This document shows, piece after piece, positions 51,977 to 63,900 of a stretch of 64,000 nucleotides of DNA. The DNA comes from Sparassis latifolia (lineage: Eukaryota > Basidiomycota > Agaricomycetes > Polyporales > Sparassidaceae). Below the pieces are notes generated by a model. The model was given only the letters and a program-made list of their open reading frames with translations. It was not told where the DNA came from and did not search any database. How positions within the stretch are numbered: the stretch's first letter is position 1; every line of letters begins with the position of its first letter. The DNA is taken from assembly GCA_018466975.1 (NCBI GenBank), contig CM031563.1:1488001-1552000 (forward strand), given 5' to 3'. The position numbers were made by a program, and so were the translations under genes.

Positions 51977-54900
51977 ATGGAGTCTATGCAACCTCTTATT
52001 CTAAGTCCACGATGGCGTCCAATATCATCGGCCCATCAATATCTCGCTTACGCGTCGTCCTCAAAACATGCAGTCAAAGCTGAAGAGTCTAACCTACTGA
52101 AATCTATCCGTGCCACGTTGGCGGGAAGTCGAGGCGACTCTGATGCTACCGTACATTCCACCTTGTATTCGGCAACCGAAGATGCTCCAGGAGACGAGGA
52201 GCTCAGCTGGGATGCCCACACCGTCGTTCTCAGTTCCGGTGGAATAATACGTCAAAGGTTCAATTTTGAAGACGAGGGTGAACCTGTTCAGTGGGCCTGT
52301 ATTGGCTACTTTGAACAACCAAGTGCAGTCACATCGGCATCTTCCATGCGCCCCGCCCACTACACGTACTGCAATCCCGAGATGTCGACGCCTGTGTCGG
52401 ACTCCTCGCAAAGAGCGACTTTTGGTCCCTTTGCCCGCGCCCAGCAGGAGCAGAAACGCGAGCATGAGCCTGGGTCTTACGCACGAGCTTTGTTCGTTTT
52501 CCTGCGCAGCATTGGCAAGATATTTTTATTCGGTGACATGGATTACACGTTCAATCTGCCATTTATTGTGCGTAGAGCGTGGCCATTACACCCTTACGGA
52601 GTGATGATTCAACGGGTTGTAGACGCGGTGGAAGTGGCGGAGGCGAAGACCTCACAGGAATCTCTTCTACCGACTATCTTCACCCTCGTTCATCCCTTCG
52701 CCGAGCCACTTGCGGTATGTTCTGCTGAGAAGATTATAGGAGGTTTTCACCAGGTTCCTGCGTCGCTTAAGGATGACGACTCTCACAAGTCCATGAACTT
52801 CGTGGACGCGGAGGAGCACATCGTCTGGCTGTCACAACGAGGGTTCGACTTGTCGGATCAAGTCATGGTTACTATTAATGCAACAACAAGCCAGGTCTCG
52901 CTTTGGAGATATGCCTTGATCAAACCACAGGATGCTGCCGCTTCTCACGAACGACCACGACCACGCACGAAGGCCAATAAACGAGCTTCTATGACCGGGG
53001 GGACTCCCGTTCATCGTAGACACGTCAGCATTGCCATGGGCGAAGCGCCTGCTCATGCAAACGGGCTCTCTGCTCAAGGAATCGATATGTTGTCATTGAG
53101 TGCTTTACCTGGAATGCCGCCATCGCTGTCTGCAGCGGCCACTATGGCTGCTCTAGTGAATGGGACGTCATCTGAGCCTCAGCGCCCTGGAAAACGACAG
53201 CACTCTATCAGTAAACTCGACTTGAGCGTAACGATGGACCAGATGGTCTCGAATGCCCGTGTGCATGCCGAAGTCCCTCCACAGCCTGTTGATACGGCGA
53301 AGATGACTCCTGCATATTGGATGGAGAAGCTATACACCCAAGAGATCTCAGCATCAGAGTGGGTGGTATTTCATGTTGTTGTACGTCAGCTGACGATCAG
53401 TCATTTCGTAGTGCAGCGTCTTTGGGAGACATCTCTGCCGCACTATTTGACCAGCGCTGGGATGGCTCTGTCAATCGCTCGCTACTGAGTGTATGTCTAC
53501 CCAGAACGGACACTTTACTGATATTCTGCGTCACGAAACATGGTGACCACACTCTGACTGCGTCACCTCACACCCGTCTCTCTGCGTGTTCTGTGGCCGC
53601 AATTCGGGCCACTCGTGACACCGTCCGCGACTTGTTGGTGTTACGACGGGACGGTGGTCTAGCCGTCCTCACGCATGGTTTGTACGAGGTGCCTCTGCAA
53701 TTCACACTCCCCGAACGAGATGGAGGTATGGATATGGACATCGACCCACCACCCAATTCCAATTTCAAGCCACAAGTTCCTTCCGATGGTGGCGTCATTG
53801 CCATCGAGGATGCTCTCGATTCTTCCATCACCGTCGTATTTTCAAACAGCTCTCGCTTTCGCGTTACAATCAACTTGATGCCGCATGATGCTACGGCTCG
53901 TCAATGTCTACTCATGTTGGCAATGATACTTCCCGCAGATACATCATTTGCTCTCCACAGTCGGTTCCTGTCGAAGTGGTCACAACAGAACTTTTCCATT
54001 GTTGAGGACGTAGAGTTTGGGGCCTTCACTGCGGCACTCTATGAAGTTTTACAACTGGAGCGACCAGACCCAGTCCCGCGTCCTTCAATAGACCCTAATA
54101 TTAGTCGCCCCTGGCCAGCTCTTGCTGGCAGTACATCATATTCTCGCTTTGGTGAAGATCCTGCATTACAGAGTTTGCAGCTACCTCCGCCTTCTCTCCG
54201 TACAGCTTATGTCTGCAAGCAACCTGATAAGCCAACACACCCTCTTCTCGCCCCTGTTCTGAACGCTTTGCATTATGTTGCCGAGGATATGCGATGTTTG
54301 GTATACAAGCATCCTGCATTACTCAAGCTGGTCCCAGTCATCTGTCGGATTGCTATGGTGGTTCGTCCCGAGTGGGCGGATTTCTGGAAGCGCTTATGCC
54401 CAGAAGCTATCGATGTATGGCCTTCACCAGCAACCACAGGTGCGGAATTCTACTCTTCTTCTTGTAGGACGTTCTTGACGGTCTTGCCGTAGTCATTGCC
54501 CATCTAGACGAGCGACTCCCTCTCTGGCCTCCTGATATGTCGGCAATTCTGTATGGTCGCATTAATAACCCGGAGTGGAGCATTCCTTGGCCAGAAAGTC
54601 AAGAATTTGGTGCACAATTTAAGATCAATGCATCATTCGCCTACGGTCGCACGGAGCCTCTCGCGCGCATTCACAAGCTCACGGCCGTGTACATGTGCCT
54701 TGCGGATAGCAAAGTCGCTGAGAGCAGGAAACGCGCGGAGAATGCTCTGCGTATGCTGGTGAAGTCACAGATTGGGCTTGATGTCCTACGTTACTTGCCT
54801 ATTGGGATTGCTGCGCCACTCAGAGAGGCCGCACGGACGTGCCAGCTAGCTCCTTCAGGAGATTGGTCTGTTTCTGCTTACCAGTTGATCGGACGCAACG

Positions 54901-57900
54901 ATCTGGCAGAGGGCTTGAGCTCCTCGCCTGATACGCTTACTAGCTATGGGTATCGTTCAGCAAAGGATCACACCGTGAGTGCTGAGCAGCATGCTGTTGT
55001 ATATTCTGACATGTTAATCTTCTACCAGATCTTCTCAGCCCCGCGCAAAACGATCCGGGAGCAAATAGAGGAATCGTGCAAGACTGCAGGTGAACTCGGC
55101 GTTGTGTCCGGCGTCGAATTGGACCTTAAGGATTTCACGCACATTCGGTTCGGACAAGACAGAAGGTTGGAGGAGGTTGCGCGTATGCTTTGTTCATCTA
55201 GCATTCCGACAATCAAGGCCATAGATCACCCAGAACTAAGGTGAGTATCTGTGTATATCTTTCGTTCTATCTAACTATGGTGTCCTTGGGTTTTCCAGTG
55301 AACACGATCAAGCCAAGGAAAATCAGCATCAGGTCGTCCGAATGGCCGAAAGAACGCTGGCACTCCCTCTAGGTCGAGCCTTGTTCACTTTCGGCTCTGT
55401 TCCAACCGTGACGCGCGAGGCATATGCGATTCCGAAGCTCGAGTTTACTGTTCGACTTCAACCCCACAGTATGCTGATAACTCCAGAGCTTGGGAAGGTC
55501 CCGCCCGAATGCCTGAGCTGGGGAGAGTTCCACAATGGCGTTGCAGCCGGCTTGCGGATATCTTCGCAGTCAAATGCTGTCGAGAGCACCTGGATCAAGT
55601 TCAACAGACCCTCTGACCTGACACCCGAGCACGCCGGCTTCTTGTTCGCACTTGGATTGACAGGCCACCTCAGAGAAATGTTGACATGGCACACCTTCGG
55701 ATATCTCACACCGAAACATGACATGACTTCGATTGGCGTCCTTCTTGGTCTTTCTGCTGCGAATGCTGGTAGCAGCAACCCCCATGTCACGAAACTCCTT
55801 GCTGTGCACACCCCAGCCTTACTTCCCACTCCAACTGTTGACTTGAATGTGCCGCTCATCACTCAGGCTGCAGGCTTGACGGGCATCGGGCTGCTCTACA
55901 TGGGGACGAAGAATAGGCGTATGGCAGAAGTGTGTCTGGGCGAGATCAGTCGCAAGGACCTCTATCAGCCTGATCTCAGCAACGAGTACCGGGAGGCCTA
56001 CACATTGTCGGCTGCCCTTGCTTGTGGAATGGTGATGCTTGGTAAAGGGTCCTCCATCCCAGCCGACCTGAACCTTCTATCACGTTTGCGCGTCCTTATA
56101 CACGGAGAGGGGCACACAATGGTGGACGGCAAGTCACAGCGGCCGTCCTTTGACATCAATTTAACGTCACCTACTGCTACGATTGCGCTCGGCTTGATGT
56201 ACTTGAGGACGGAACGGCAAGACGTCGCTGACATCCTCACGATTCCTGATACGCTTCTGGCTTTAGACAGCGTGCAACCAAGCTTCTTGTTACTGCGTAC
56301 GTTGGGCAGGGCGCTGATAATGTGGGACAGGATTGCCCCCAACCAGGTTTGGTTATCGGCACAGATTCCACCCAACATCGGCATGGCGATGAACGGGCGG
56401 TTCCAAGGCAAGCCGGTGGATGACGCGTACGAGTTGGCGTATTACAACATCCTTGCTGGCGGCTGCTTTGCCATAGCGCTCAAGTTTGCGGGTACCGCGC
56501 GAGAGGAGGCGTACTTGCTCATCATCCATTACTACGACATGTTCAGCCAGCTGACGTACACCAACAGTAAGTCTGTATTGCGATTTGAGGAGCATCGTGT
56601 TAAAGATTCTCTTCTCAAGGTCCTGCTTTTGATCACAGAATCAAGCGTTCAGCTATTCGCGACGGCCTAAATCTGATCTCGATATCGCTCAACATGGTCA
56701 TGGCCGGAACAGGCGAAATTAACTGTTTGCGCAGGCTGAGATATGCGTATGGCATGTACAACCATCCCATCAGATATGGCACGTACGTTACTACTCACAT
56801 GTCCTTAGGCCTACTCTTCCTCGGTGGCGGGCGCTTTACCCTGGGCACTTCTGATGCTGCAATTGCATGCATGATTGCAGCTTTCTTCCCCCGATATGCG
56901 GCAATCTCTTCCGACAACAAAAGTTATCTCCAAGCCCTGCGTCATCTGTGGGTGCTGGCAGTAGAACCTAGGTGTCTCATAGCGCGGGACGTAGATACAA
57001 AGGAGGTGGTGTACCTGCCCGTCAAGATCAAGGTCAAAGAGGGCAAGGATGTTGGGACCACACAGCTGATCTCCCCGACGCTGATTCCTGATCTCGACAA
57101 GTTGCTTTCGATCCGAGTAGATACTCCGCGGTACTGGCCCTTCTACTTGGACATCGCGAACTACCCTCGTCACAAGGACTCACTCCTTCGAAGCCAGACG
57201 CTCTTTGTCAAACGGCGAACCGCGTTCTTGAGCTATATGGAGGATCCAAAGGGCAGCCGGAGCCTTTTTGTGCGATCCGGGTCGTCCACCGGGGACGCTG
57301 CCACTCTCGACTTCCCACAGCTGACAGAACTCAAAACCCATCCAGCTAGTGACCTTCACCAGTTTATATCCTCGTTTTCAAATGATGCACTCTTCCTCGC
57401 TTTTGCTGACCGCTTCTGCCGTGACGACGGGGAAACTACGCAGGAGCGCCTACTGCATTCTTACTGTCACGCAAGTCTCCTTGATAGTATCCTGCAGGAC
57501 AAGGCGCAGACGATCCAGTCGCACCTGACACTCTTCCGCTACCGGACCATGTCGCTGAAGTCACGGTACTTCAGCCTCCGGGCACAAGACCTGCGCTTTG
57601 CAACGGACTTCTACAACAAAGTATATGACAGGCGGTTCGGCGGCCGCGCGGAGAACAATCCCCGTCCACCTCTCATCCGCGAGAACACGCTGTCGGGTGC
57701 GTCCCATGCGTTGGACCTCCAGCTTGACCACATTCGCGACACAGCGGTGTTCAAGCGGATATTGGGGCATTACGCCCGTGGCGAGGCCATACCCGCCTTC
57801 TCAGTTGGCTCTGCAGAGCACGCAGCTGCTGCGTACCTTTCCTGGTACCTGCAGCGCAACAATGTTCCGGTGTCGACGTTCCTGCACATGCTCAAGCGGC

Positions 57901-58094
57901 TTGCGAATGACGCGCACGTGCAATGTCTGCGGATGCCACCGCCGCAGGGCACGACGGATGCTATGTTACTGGATAAGGGCATCAAGGAGATCCTCCATGC
58001 GACTGGCACCCAGATGTCAACTACGATGGGGTCGGGTTGGGCGATACGGTCGCTGGACGAGGTTATTGCAGCTTGGAACTTTGCGTCATCATGA
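51977..58094 (+). CDS. APC1: Anaphase-promoting complex subunit 1 (APC1)
   Basis: This is the largest scaffold of the APC/C ubiquitin ligase, which drives anaphase and mitotic exit. The ATG at 51977 starts MESMQPLILSPRW; an upstream GTG in the same frame was rejected. The N-terminal half is a WD40-like propeller, recognisable by FNLPFIVRRAWPLHP, then LPTIFTLVHPFAEPLAV. Two introns can be set by phase: from a GTGGGT donor after ISAS to CGTAG, and 54415-54467 (GTATGG to TTGTAG). The C-terminal half has the PC-repeat solenoid: GHLREMLTWHTFGYLTPKH, then TSIGVLLGLSAANAG, ITQAAGLTGIGLLYMGTKNR, and MVMAGTGEINCLRRLRYAYG with THMSLGLLFLGGGRFTLGT. The TGA is at 58092. The estimated length is about 1,900 aa over five or more exons, typical of fungal APC1. 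It is divergent from CCT6. Confidence 0.93.
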
Positions 58095-58667
58095 CCGATG
58101 GTGTCACCAGATTGTCGTATGATTGTACTGCGTGGTACGTAACTTACATGCATATGTATGTACTTGTCTCTGCATTTACCATCTTTATTCATCGCGTTGG
58201 AGCGTTCTGAATATTGTTTAAAGTTGACGACAAAGTTGCGGACAAGCAGGCCCTTCTCATCCGCGACCCCACCAAATTTGGAGAATGCCAACTCAACGAG
58301 CTGCGGATAATTGCAAAGGAGTCGATGATAGCTGAGAGAGTCGATGACTACTCATACCAAAACAGGATAATCTCTCGAGAACCCAGGCAAGATCTCGATC
58401 ACCTCTGGATGACATAGCCACTCGGCATATCGCCTCCAGCCTTCCACAACATTCTCTGTGCTGCTGACTCGGTCCGCAAGAATCATTTTTCGTTCAAATG
58501 TTACCTTCCACCTAGCTGCTATCGCGCCATATAGTTGCTATCGCCGCGCCTCACGGAGGCACTAGCGTATAAATACCGCGTCGCTGTACAATCCACACCT
58601 AACCGGTTACCGAACCTTTCGGACGGCCACTCTACATTTCGCACTCTCACACGTTAACTACTCGTCC
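58095..58667. other. Intergenic region between APC1 and the NmrA-like gene
   Basis: No gene is supported. It includes the APC1 3' UTR and the promoter of the next gene, with a TATA box near its end. Confidence 0.45.
58568..58575 (+). promoter_or_regulatory. TATA box of the NmrA-like gene
   Basis: TATAAATA lies 93 bp upstream of the ATG at 58668. This fits a transcription start about 30 bp downstream and a short leader. It is the clearest core promoter element in the window and suggests a regulated rather than housekeeping gene. Confidence 0.6.
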
Positions 58668-59813
58668 ATGTCTATTACATCTAACGATTCTCGGCCTCTA
58701 GTGCTCGTCTTTGGCGGCACAGGCCATACAGCGGTAGTAATCATCAATGCTCTCGTGAAGTCCGGAGCATTCGTACGTTCCGTGTCCGGCATGTGCTAGC
58801 TAATCTAATCATTTCTCATAGCGCGTCGCTACGGCCGTCCGCGCATCTTCTCTCTCCAAGCCTGTGGTTGTCGAATATAGGAGGGACGATGTCGACATTC
58901 GGGAAGCAGACATCGATGACGGCGTGGAAAAGCTGGCCAAGGTGTTGGATGGTGTAGACGTACTCATCAGCACGATCAATGCAGAGAAGATCTTTGACCA
59001 GCGCGACCTCTTTGCCGCTGCAAAGCAGGTCGGTGTCAAGAGGGTTATTCCATGCGACTTCGGGACTCCCGGAGCGCGGGGAGTCCGCCACTTGCACGAT
59101 GAGGTCCGCAGGAAATGTGTTTACCTCGCATCATAGTCTAAGCCAGTGTTTCGCGTACAGAAACTTGAAATACACGAGTACATCCAGAGCCTTGGTCTTG
59201 GATATACCTTTATCGACATCGGCTGGTGGATGCAAATTTCCCTCCCCTGCAGTTCTCCAAGCAAGTCCCCCGTGCTTAGCATGAGCCGCGAGCTTTACAA
59301 CGGTGGTATGAAGAAGATGCTCGTCACTAACCTCGACAATGTCGGGGAGTATGTGGCACGCATCATCACTGATGAGCGCACGCTCAACCATTCCGTGCTT
59401 ATCTGGGAGGACCAGGTAACGGGTTGGGATGCCAAGGAGATCGGAGCCAAAGTGAGCGGAGAAGGGTCGACCCTCATGGAGACCATCGTGCACGTAAGCC
59501 TATCTGATCAGGATTGAATTGCTTGTATCTCCGTTTTCAATGGGGTTTCCTTGTCCAGGTATCCGCGAACGAGATTCTCAAGCGAGCTGCGGCAGCTAAA
59601 GAAGAGTTTGTACAGACGCATGCTTTCGCCTCTCGTGCAACCTGGTCTTGGTACGAATACCAATACAGCATCCACGTCCTCGGTGAGAACTGCTTGGAGA
59701 ACGCGCAGGCGTTGGGTTATCTTGACTTCCGCGAGCTGTACCCCGACGTCATCCCGGATATTCTGGAGGAGTACGCGAGAAAGTTCTACGAGAGCGGGTT
59801 TGTCTACTTCTAA
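58668..59813 (+). CDS. NmrA-like / isoflavone-reductase-like NAD(P)-binding protein
   Basis: From the ATG at 58668 the protein shows LVLVFGGTGHTAVVIINALV, a Rossmann GGTGxT motif. An intron leads to RVATAVRASSLSKPVVVEYR, then GVEKLAKVLDGVDVLISTIN and AAKQVGVKRVIPCDFGTPG, the family's substrate-side strand. A 54-nt intron with a weak GTCCGC donor joins DE to KLEIHEYIQSLGLGYTFIDI, then GWWMQ. Later come NVGEYVARIITDERTLNHSV and an intron before VSANEILKRAAAAKEEF. It ends YARKFYESGFVYF and TAA at 59811. It is about 305 aa. Relatives include phenylcoumaran/isoflavone reductases and the redox-sensing regulator NmrA. Which activity applies here cannot be decided. Confidence 0.85.
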
Positions 59814-60939
59814 TATTCTAGAGCACCAGTTTTCGTTTATGTTATCGCCTGTGGTTAGCACATGTATAGTAGAACGTTGTAGAATGATATGATACGCGAG
59901 GTCACGTCCCGGTCCATAGAGACAGGCCCGGGGTGACCGCGCAAGGTTAGATTCTGTTATACGACTTTGCCAATGTGACGTGAGAGTTCAATTATGAGTC
60001 CAGTGGGTTTCCCAGCTTCATGCATCTCCCTCTCGTACGTCTTCTTAGAATACCGGACAGTGGGCCTTTCAGGCTGTTCCTTGGAGGGGCGTTCCGTCAA
60101 CAGTAGATGCGTACGGATGTCGTCGTCTGAGGCTAATGCGGGTAACACGTCAGTATACAAGCCGTTCGGAAGGCTATGGGCCCGGCGCGAAATCCGATAA
60201 CCTTTCAGAACGCTGCCAACGTTGTTTGTGTCCATCAAATTGATGCATCGCCCCGACAACAACGTCCCCGATATTCCCGTCCTGTCAGTGGTCACAAAGG
60301 CAAACATGCCGTTTGCACGGGAAATTTACCTTTTCATCATTATGCATGTCCGTCTTTTGTCCGCGTAGCCTTGTATATTCAACTTGAGACCATATTCCAC
60401 GACACGTCTGTCCCATATATGGACATCTACCTTCCGCATGTGGCAGCCAAGTTCGTATTGAATTTGTATATTTCTGATGGATTATGGTGCCTTGCGATTC
60501 GGCGAAGGGCAGATCTTGAAGGCTTCGCGGCAGTTATTTGGTCCGGCGCTAGCCCTGAGTAGTAAGGGCACGATGGCAGACTCACCGGCATTCGACGTCC
60601 GTCCTGCCAGTGTGAAGTTGCACAGCCTCGACCCTGCGGCAATTCTCTATTACAAGCGGTCGACAGCATGAATTATTTGACATGCAGAGGATGGAGCAAT
60701 TACGCGCACATTATGATGAGGAGCACAATTACATGCATGAAATAGGTGCACATCACAGAGGAACTAGCATATAGTGGAAAACCTGCAGAACAGTAAACGA
60801 CATTAGATTGACATTACTACTTCGTGGGATTCGAGCAGGATCGACACTTAAGTCTGCCATTAAACAGCCTGGAAGAGCCCTATCAGGTCAAACGAAACAG
60901 CTGGCACACAGCAGCGCGAGACTCACTGTCCATGCCACA
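59814..60939. other. Interval with a possible small minus-strand gene (about 59957-60470)
   Basis: On the minus strand an exon reads ELGCHMRKVDVHIWDRRVVE, then GLKLNIQGYADKRRTC. A canonical intron (GTAAAT to CACTGACAG, about 60270-60314) joins it to TGISGTLLSGRCINLMDTNN, then GLYTDVLPALASDDDIRTH, ERPSKEQPERPTVRYSKK and a stop at 59957. The composition is protein-like, but the 5' end is unclear and the plus strand is also open at 60477-60671. I do not recognise a family. Treat it as an unproven gene. Confidence 0.3.
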
Positions 60940-61947
60940 CTACCGCAATTTGCGCAAGACATGCAACACCTGCGCATAGTGATGGGAATCCTGCGTCCAT
61001 CGCTTGCCGTTCTTCTCCACCACCCACTTCCGTTTCACAGGACTTTCCGGATGGCGCGCACTCTGTGCTTCCGCTGGAAGGGGAGGCAGAGTCTTCTCTT
61101 CCGCTGAACACCTCTCAAACGATGAGGACAGGTCGGTGTCTTCAAGGAGAACGAGATCCGAGTCGTCATCAAACTCAGAGTCGGGATGGACTGGTATGAC
61201 ACTACGGTTGGAAGGACACGCCGCAGAGACATCGTGTGGCGGGTTTGGTACCGAAGGCGGTGACTCGATAACACGCATCTCATCCACAAGTCGAGACTGA
61301 GGAATACTGACGGACAACACTGGCTTCGAGGTGGGACAAGATGGAAGGTCACAGGGCGACAAGGTGGTAGATGCCCATGCGAGCTCAACTGCCGGGAGCT
61401 CAACTGCTGGGGGACCTGAGGGTCGGGGCAGGGGACGCGGGGGCGGACGAAATGACGAGGGTGGCGCAAGGCGGTCAGACGCGTCTGAGTGCCAACCAGA
61501 CTCCGGGCTGTGAATATTCGCGCTATATGGAGGGGTCGGAAGTGGGCGGAAGACTCGAGTGGAGGACGCGGTTGACAGAGAAGAGGATGTCCGTGAAATG
61601 GAAGTGTTTGGGGCAGAGTGTCCCCTTATGGGTACCTCTGCGTGGGGCGCACAGACCTCTGGATAGCTGGCACGATTTCTGCTCGACGTGTGATTGAAAG
61701 TGTGCTGGTCTGAGCATGAACCCGACGCAGAGTTGAAGGGGGTAACGTTTTCGAGACAAGAATATGGACGTTCCGAGCAGTCCATTGTATGAGCCGGCGT
61801 GGAATGAGGAACAGGGCTTGACTGTCGCATCACATGCATAGAGACCTGTTGTGAGGGAATACCGCAAGATGTCGTGGTGGAGATATACCTCGAACCCAGC
61901 GGTAGAGCGCGCGAAACACGGGTTCTGTCCTTACCAGTTAGACCCAA
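60940..61947 (-). CDS. Pro/Ser-rich protein with conserved KRW-type C-terminal motif
   Basis: This is a single-exon reading frame of 335 codons that is low in complexity, rich in Ser, Pro and Thr, and probably disordered. An acidic segment (DSEFDDDSDLVLLEDTDL) precedes the C-terminal module KRKWVVEKNGKRWTQDSH, then YAQVLHVLRKLR and a TAG at 60940-60942. I recall the combination K-W-x-x-E-K-x-G-K-R-W with a terminal VL..LRKL helix from several uncharacterised basidiomycete proteins; this is from memory, not searched. The start may be the ATG at 61947 or a later in-frame Met. No function can be assigned. Confidence 0.6.
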   Translation of the reverse strand: MGLTGKDRTRVSRALPLGSRYISTTTSCGIPSQQVSMHVMRQSSPVPHSTPAHTMDCSERPYSCLENVTPFNSASGSCSDQHTFNHTSSRNRASYPEVCAPHAEVPIRGHSAPNTSISRTSSSLSTASSTRVFRPLPTPPYSANIHSPESGWHSDASDRLAPPSSFRPPPRPLPRPSGPPAVELPAVELAWASTTLSPCDLPSCPTSKPVLSVSIPQSRLVDEMRVIESPPSVPNPPHDVSAACPSNRSVIPVHPDSEFDDDSDLVLLEDTDLSSSFERCSAEEKTLPPLPAEAQSARHPESPVKRKWVVEKNGKRWTQDSHHYAQVLHVLRKLR

Positions 61948-63302
61948 CCTGGTGATGAACCGCAGTCAGCTCTCGAAAATTCGGACGTCATTTAAAGTTG
62001 CACGGCAGTTACGCGAGGTGTGTGATCCCGTTGCGATGGGAGACAACAAGGGAGACAAATCCGGACCGCGCTTGCCTTCCAGCTAAGTCGAAAACGATAG
62101 ACGCACTTCGACGAGACTTGCTTCAAGTACGTTGCTCACGAATCATCTTTGAAACAGCGGTCTTGCGGGAAATTCAGGCCAATCAGCAGCGAGAATTTGC
62201 GTCCTATTTGATGCACTCCGAACAGAAAATGATGAAGCGAGTTTCGTCGAAATGCGTCTATTCCTGGACACGACGTGGTACAGGTCTTCTCTTCAGTAAT
62301 TTCGAGTTGTCTTGGGGTAAGTAAGGGTTCAGTGATTTGCGTTTCCCTGCATTGTGTCTCGACCGTTCTAGTCTTCGTTCTTGTTGCGCTGCTCGGTTTC
62401 TAAGATCTGACACGCGTTTGCCGGCTGGTGATTCTCCTTTGAGCTTTTCTGCTACGTGTCTCTCCCCGGTGGGGGGCTCTTAGGAATTTCGTACGGTGGT
62501 GAGTACCTCTCTCCGTCAGCCTGTTTCATTGATGGTGGGAGTTAGGGAGGCGCGTGTCTGGTTATCGGTGAGGGTGGTAAAGATGGAATGATCGATGACG
62601 ACGACGAAAATCGATGACTTGATGGTTTTCGTGAATACGTTGACTCGGAATGGTGTGTCTCCGGGGCGCGGCGCGGCAAGCCACAGGTGCTCGTCCAAGG
62701 TTGAATCCAGTTTGCAGCAGTTGCAATCTATTCGCTATTTTGTGAACCTATGTCAGTATGCAGTGCACCAGATAATTACTCCGACAGGCCAGCGTTGATT
62801 TGCGTTTGGATAGTCAGTCATATTTGTGCTGATCACATTGCAGGTCTGATTGGGAAGCTATTCAGTATCAATGCACTGCCCGTTTGGCGCACTGCTGTGT
62901 GTTAAGCAGTTCTTAAAGAGTGCACGAATACAATTTGTCCGGGATCATGAAAAGTCATTTTGTAGGTTAGGTTTATGCTTTGCTGTTTGATCTGTGTGGT
63001 ACGGGCATCGGCATCCCTGTTTTATGCACTAACTGCATTTTCTTATATTTCTTCCAGAGTTACGGTGCACGAGCTGTATCAGGTCTGTTTTTGGAAGTGA
63101 AGAGTATTTGCCAGCGTGATTCTACGTCGTGACGTTCTTCCGCCGCTCTCCCCGGTGAAGCCTGGCGCTCACCGGGCTGCCCGCCGTCCCGCCCGTTCTC
63201 GATGTTGTGCGTCGGGTTGGTGTCATCGCGCCCGCCGTCTCCGACGACGGTCATGTGATGAATTTTGCCGATGAACTCTGGTTTTTGTCGCCAGCTTTAC
63301 AG

Positions 63303-63663
63303 CGCTTTGCATAATTGCGTGAAACTCGCGGATTTTTTTCCGCTATTTGGTCCGTGCAAACAAACCCATATCGAGAAGGTGGGGAGTTTGCCAGCCACCC
63401 GCGGCATTCAGGGCTCTCCTCGGCATTTGTCGTTTGGACTCCGCAACACTTTTCAGCCCAGGGCCTCTGAACAGTATCATATGTGGCCTACTCATTTTTC
63501 TTATGAGGTTTTTGCACGACAAACGGTACTTTTGTTGCGAACTCTTGAGTGGGCACGGGATCTCGTGACCGGCCTCGACCTGCCTCCTTCCGTTTATGGC
63601 TGTGTTTGCGCCAGCCAAATACTGCGATTTTTTCCCGCGAGTTTCACACAATTATGCAAAGCC
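63303..63663. repeat. Imperfect inverted repeat (fold-back element or MITE-like)
   Basis: The left arm at about 63303-63379 is the inverted counterpart of the right arm at about 63588-63663. The outer 47 bp are almost identical (CTTTGCATAATTG and GTGAAACTCGCGG with an A/T-rich run and TATTTGG), and similarity decays inwards over a further 25-30 bp. The spacer is about 210 bp. No target duplication was identified. It lies about 240 bp upstream of the helicase start. Confidence 0.6.
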
Positions 63664-63665
63664 CA

Positions 63666-63687
63666 AATTTCTGGAGCTCCAGAAATT
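63666..63687. repeat. Perfect 22-bp palindrome
   Basis: The sequence reads outwards from the centre GAGCTC symmetrically to AATTTCTGG...CCAGAAATT. It abuts the right arm of the inverted repeat. It could be part of the same element or a binding site. Confidence 0.5.
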
Positions 63688-63900
63688 GGGGAGCGCCCAA
63701 GGGCAGACAAGCCGAGGGCTAGTCTCGAACCTCGTGTGAGAGGCCTCTGAGAGGTCCCCCGTGGGAATTATTGAGTTTGAATATTGACATCGGCCCAACG
63801 GCATAACATGGTCATGTGACCGCGGCGTGATGAGTAGCGCGACGACGCGTCTGTCCTGGCAAGTAGACACCTCTTGACCTGTAACTTATCCCTCCTGGCT

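Larger units (their letters stand above)
61948..63900. other. Gene-poor interval before the right-edge helicase
   Basis: No confident gene. A plus-strand frame at about 62090-62300 (KTIDALRRDLLQ then, beyond a possible GTACGT donor, REIQANQQREFASYLMHSE) is helical and mildly protein-like. The segment 62330-63250 holds only short ORFs. From about 63303 a fold-back repeat occurs. Confidence 0.3.
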
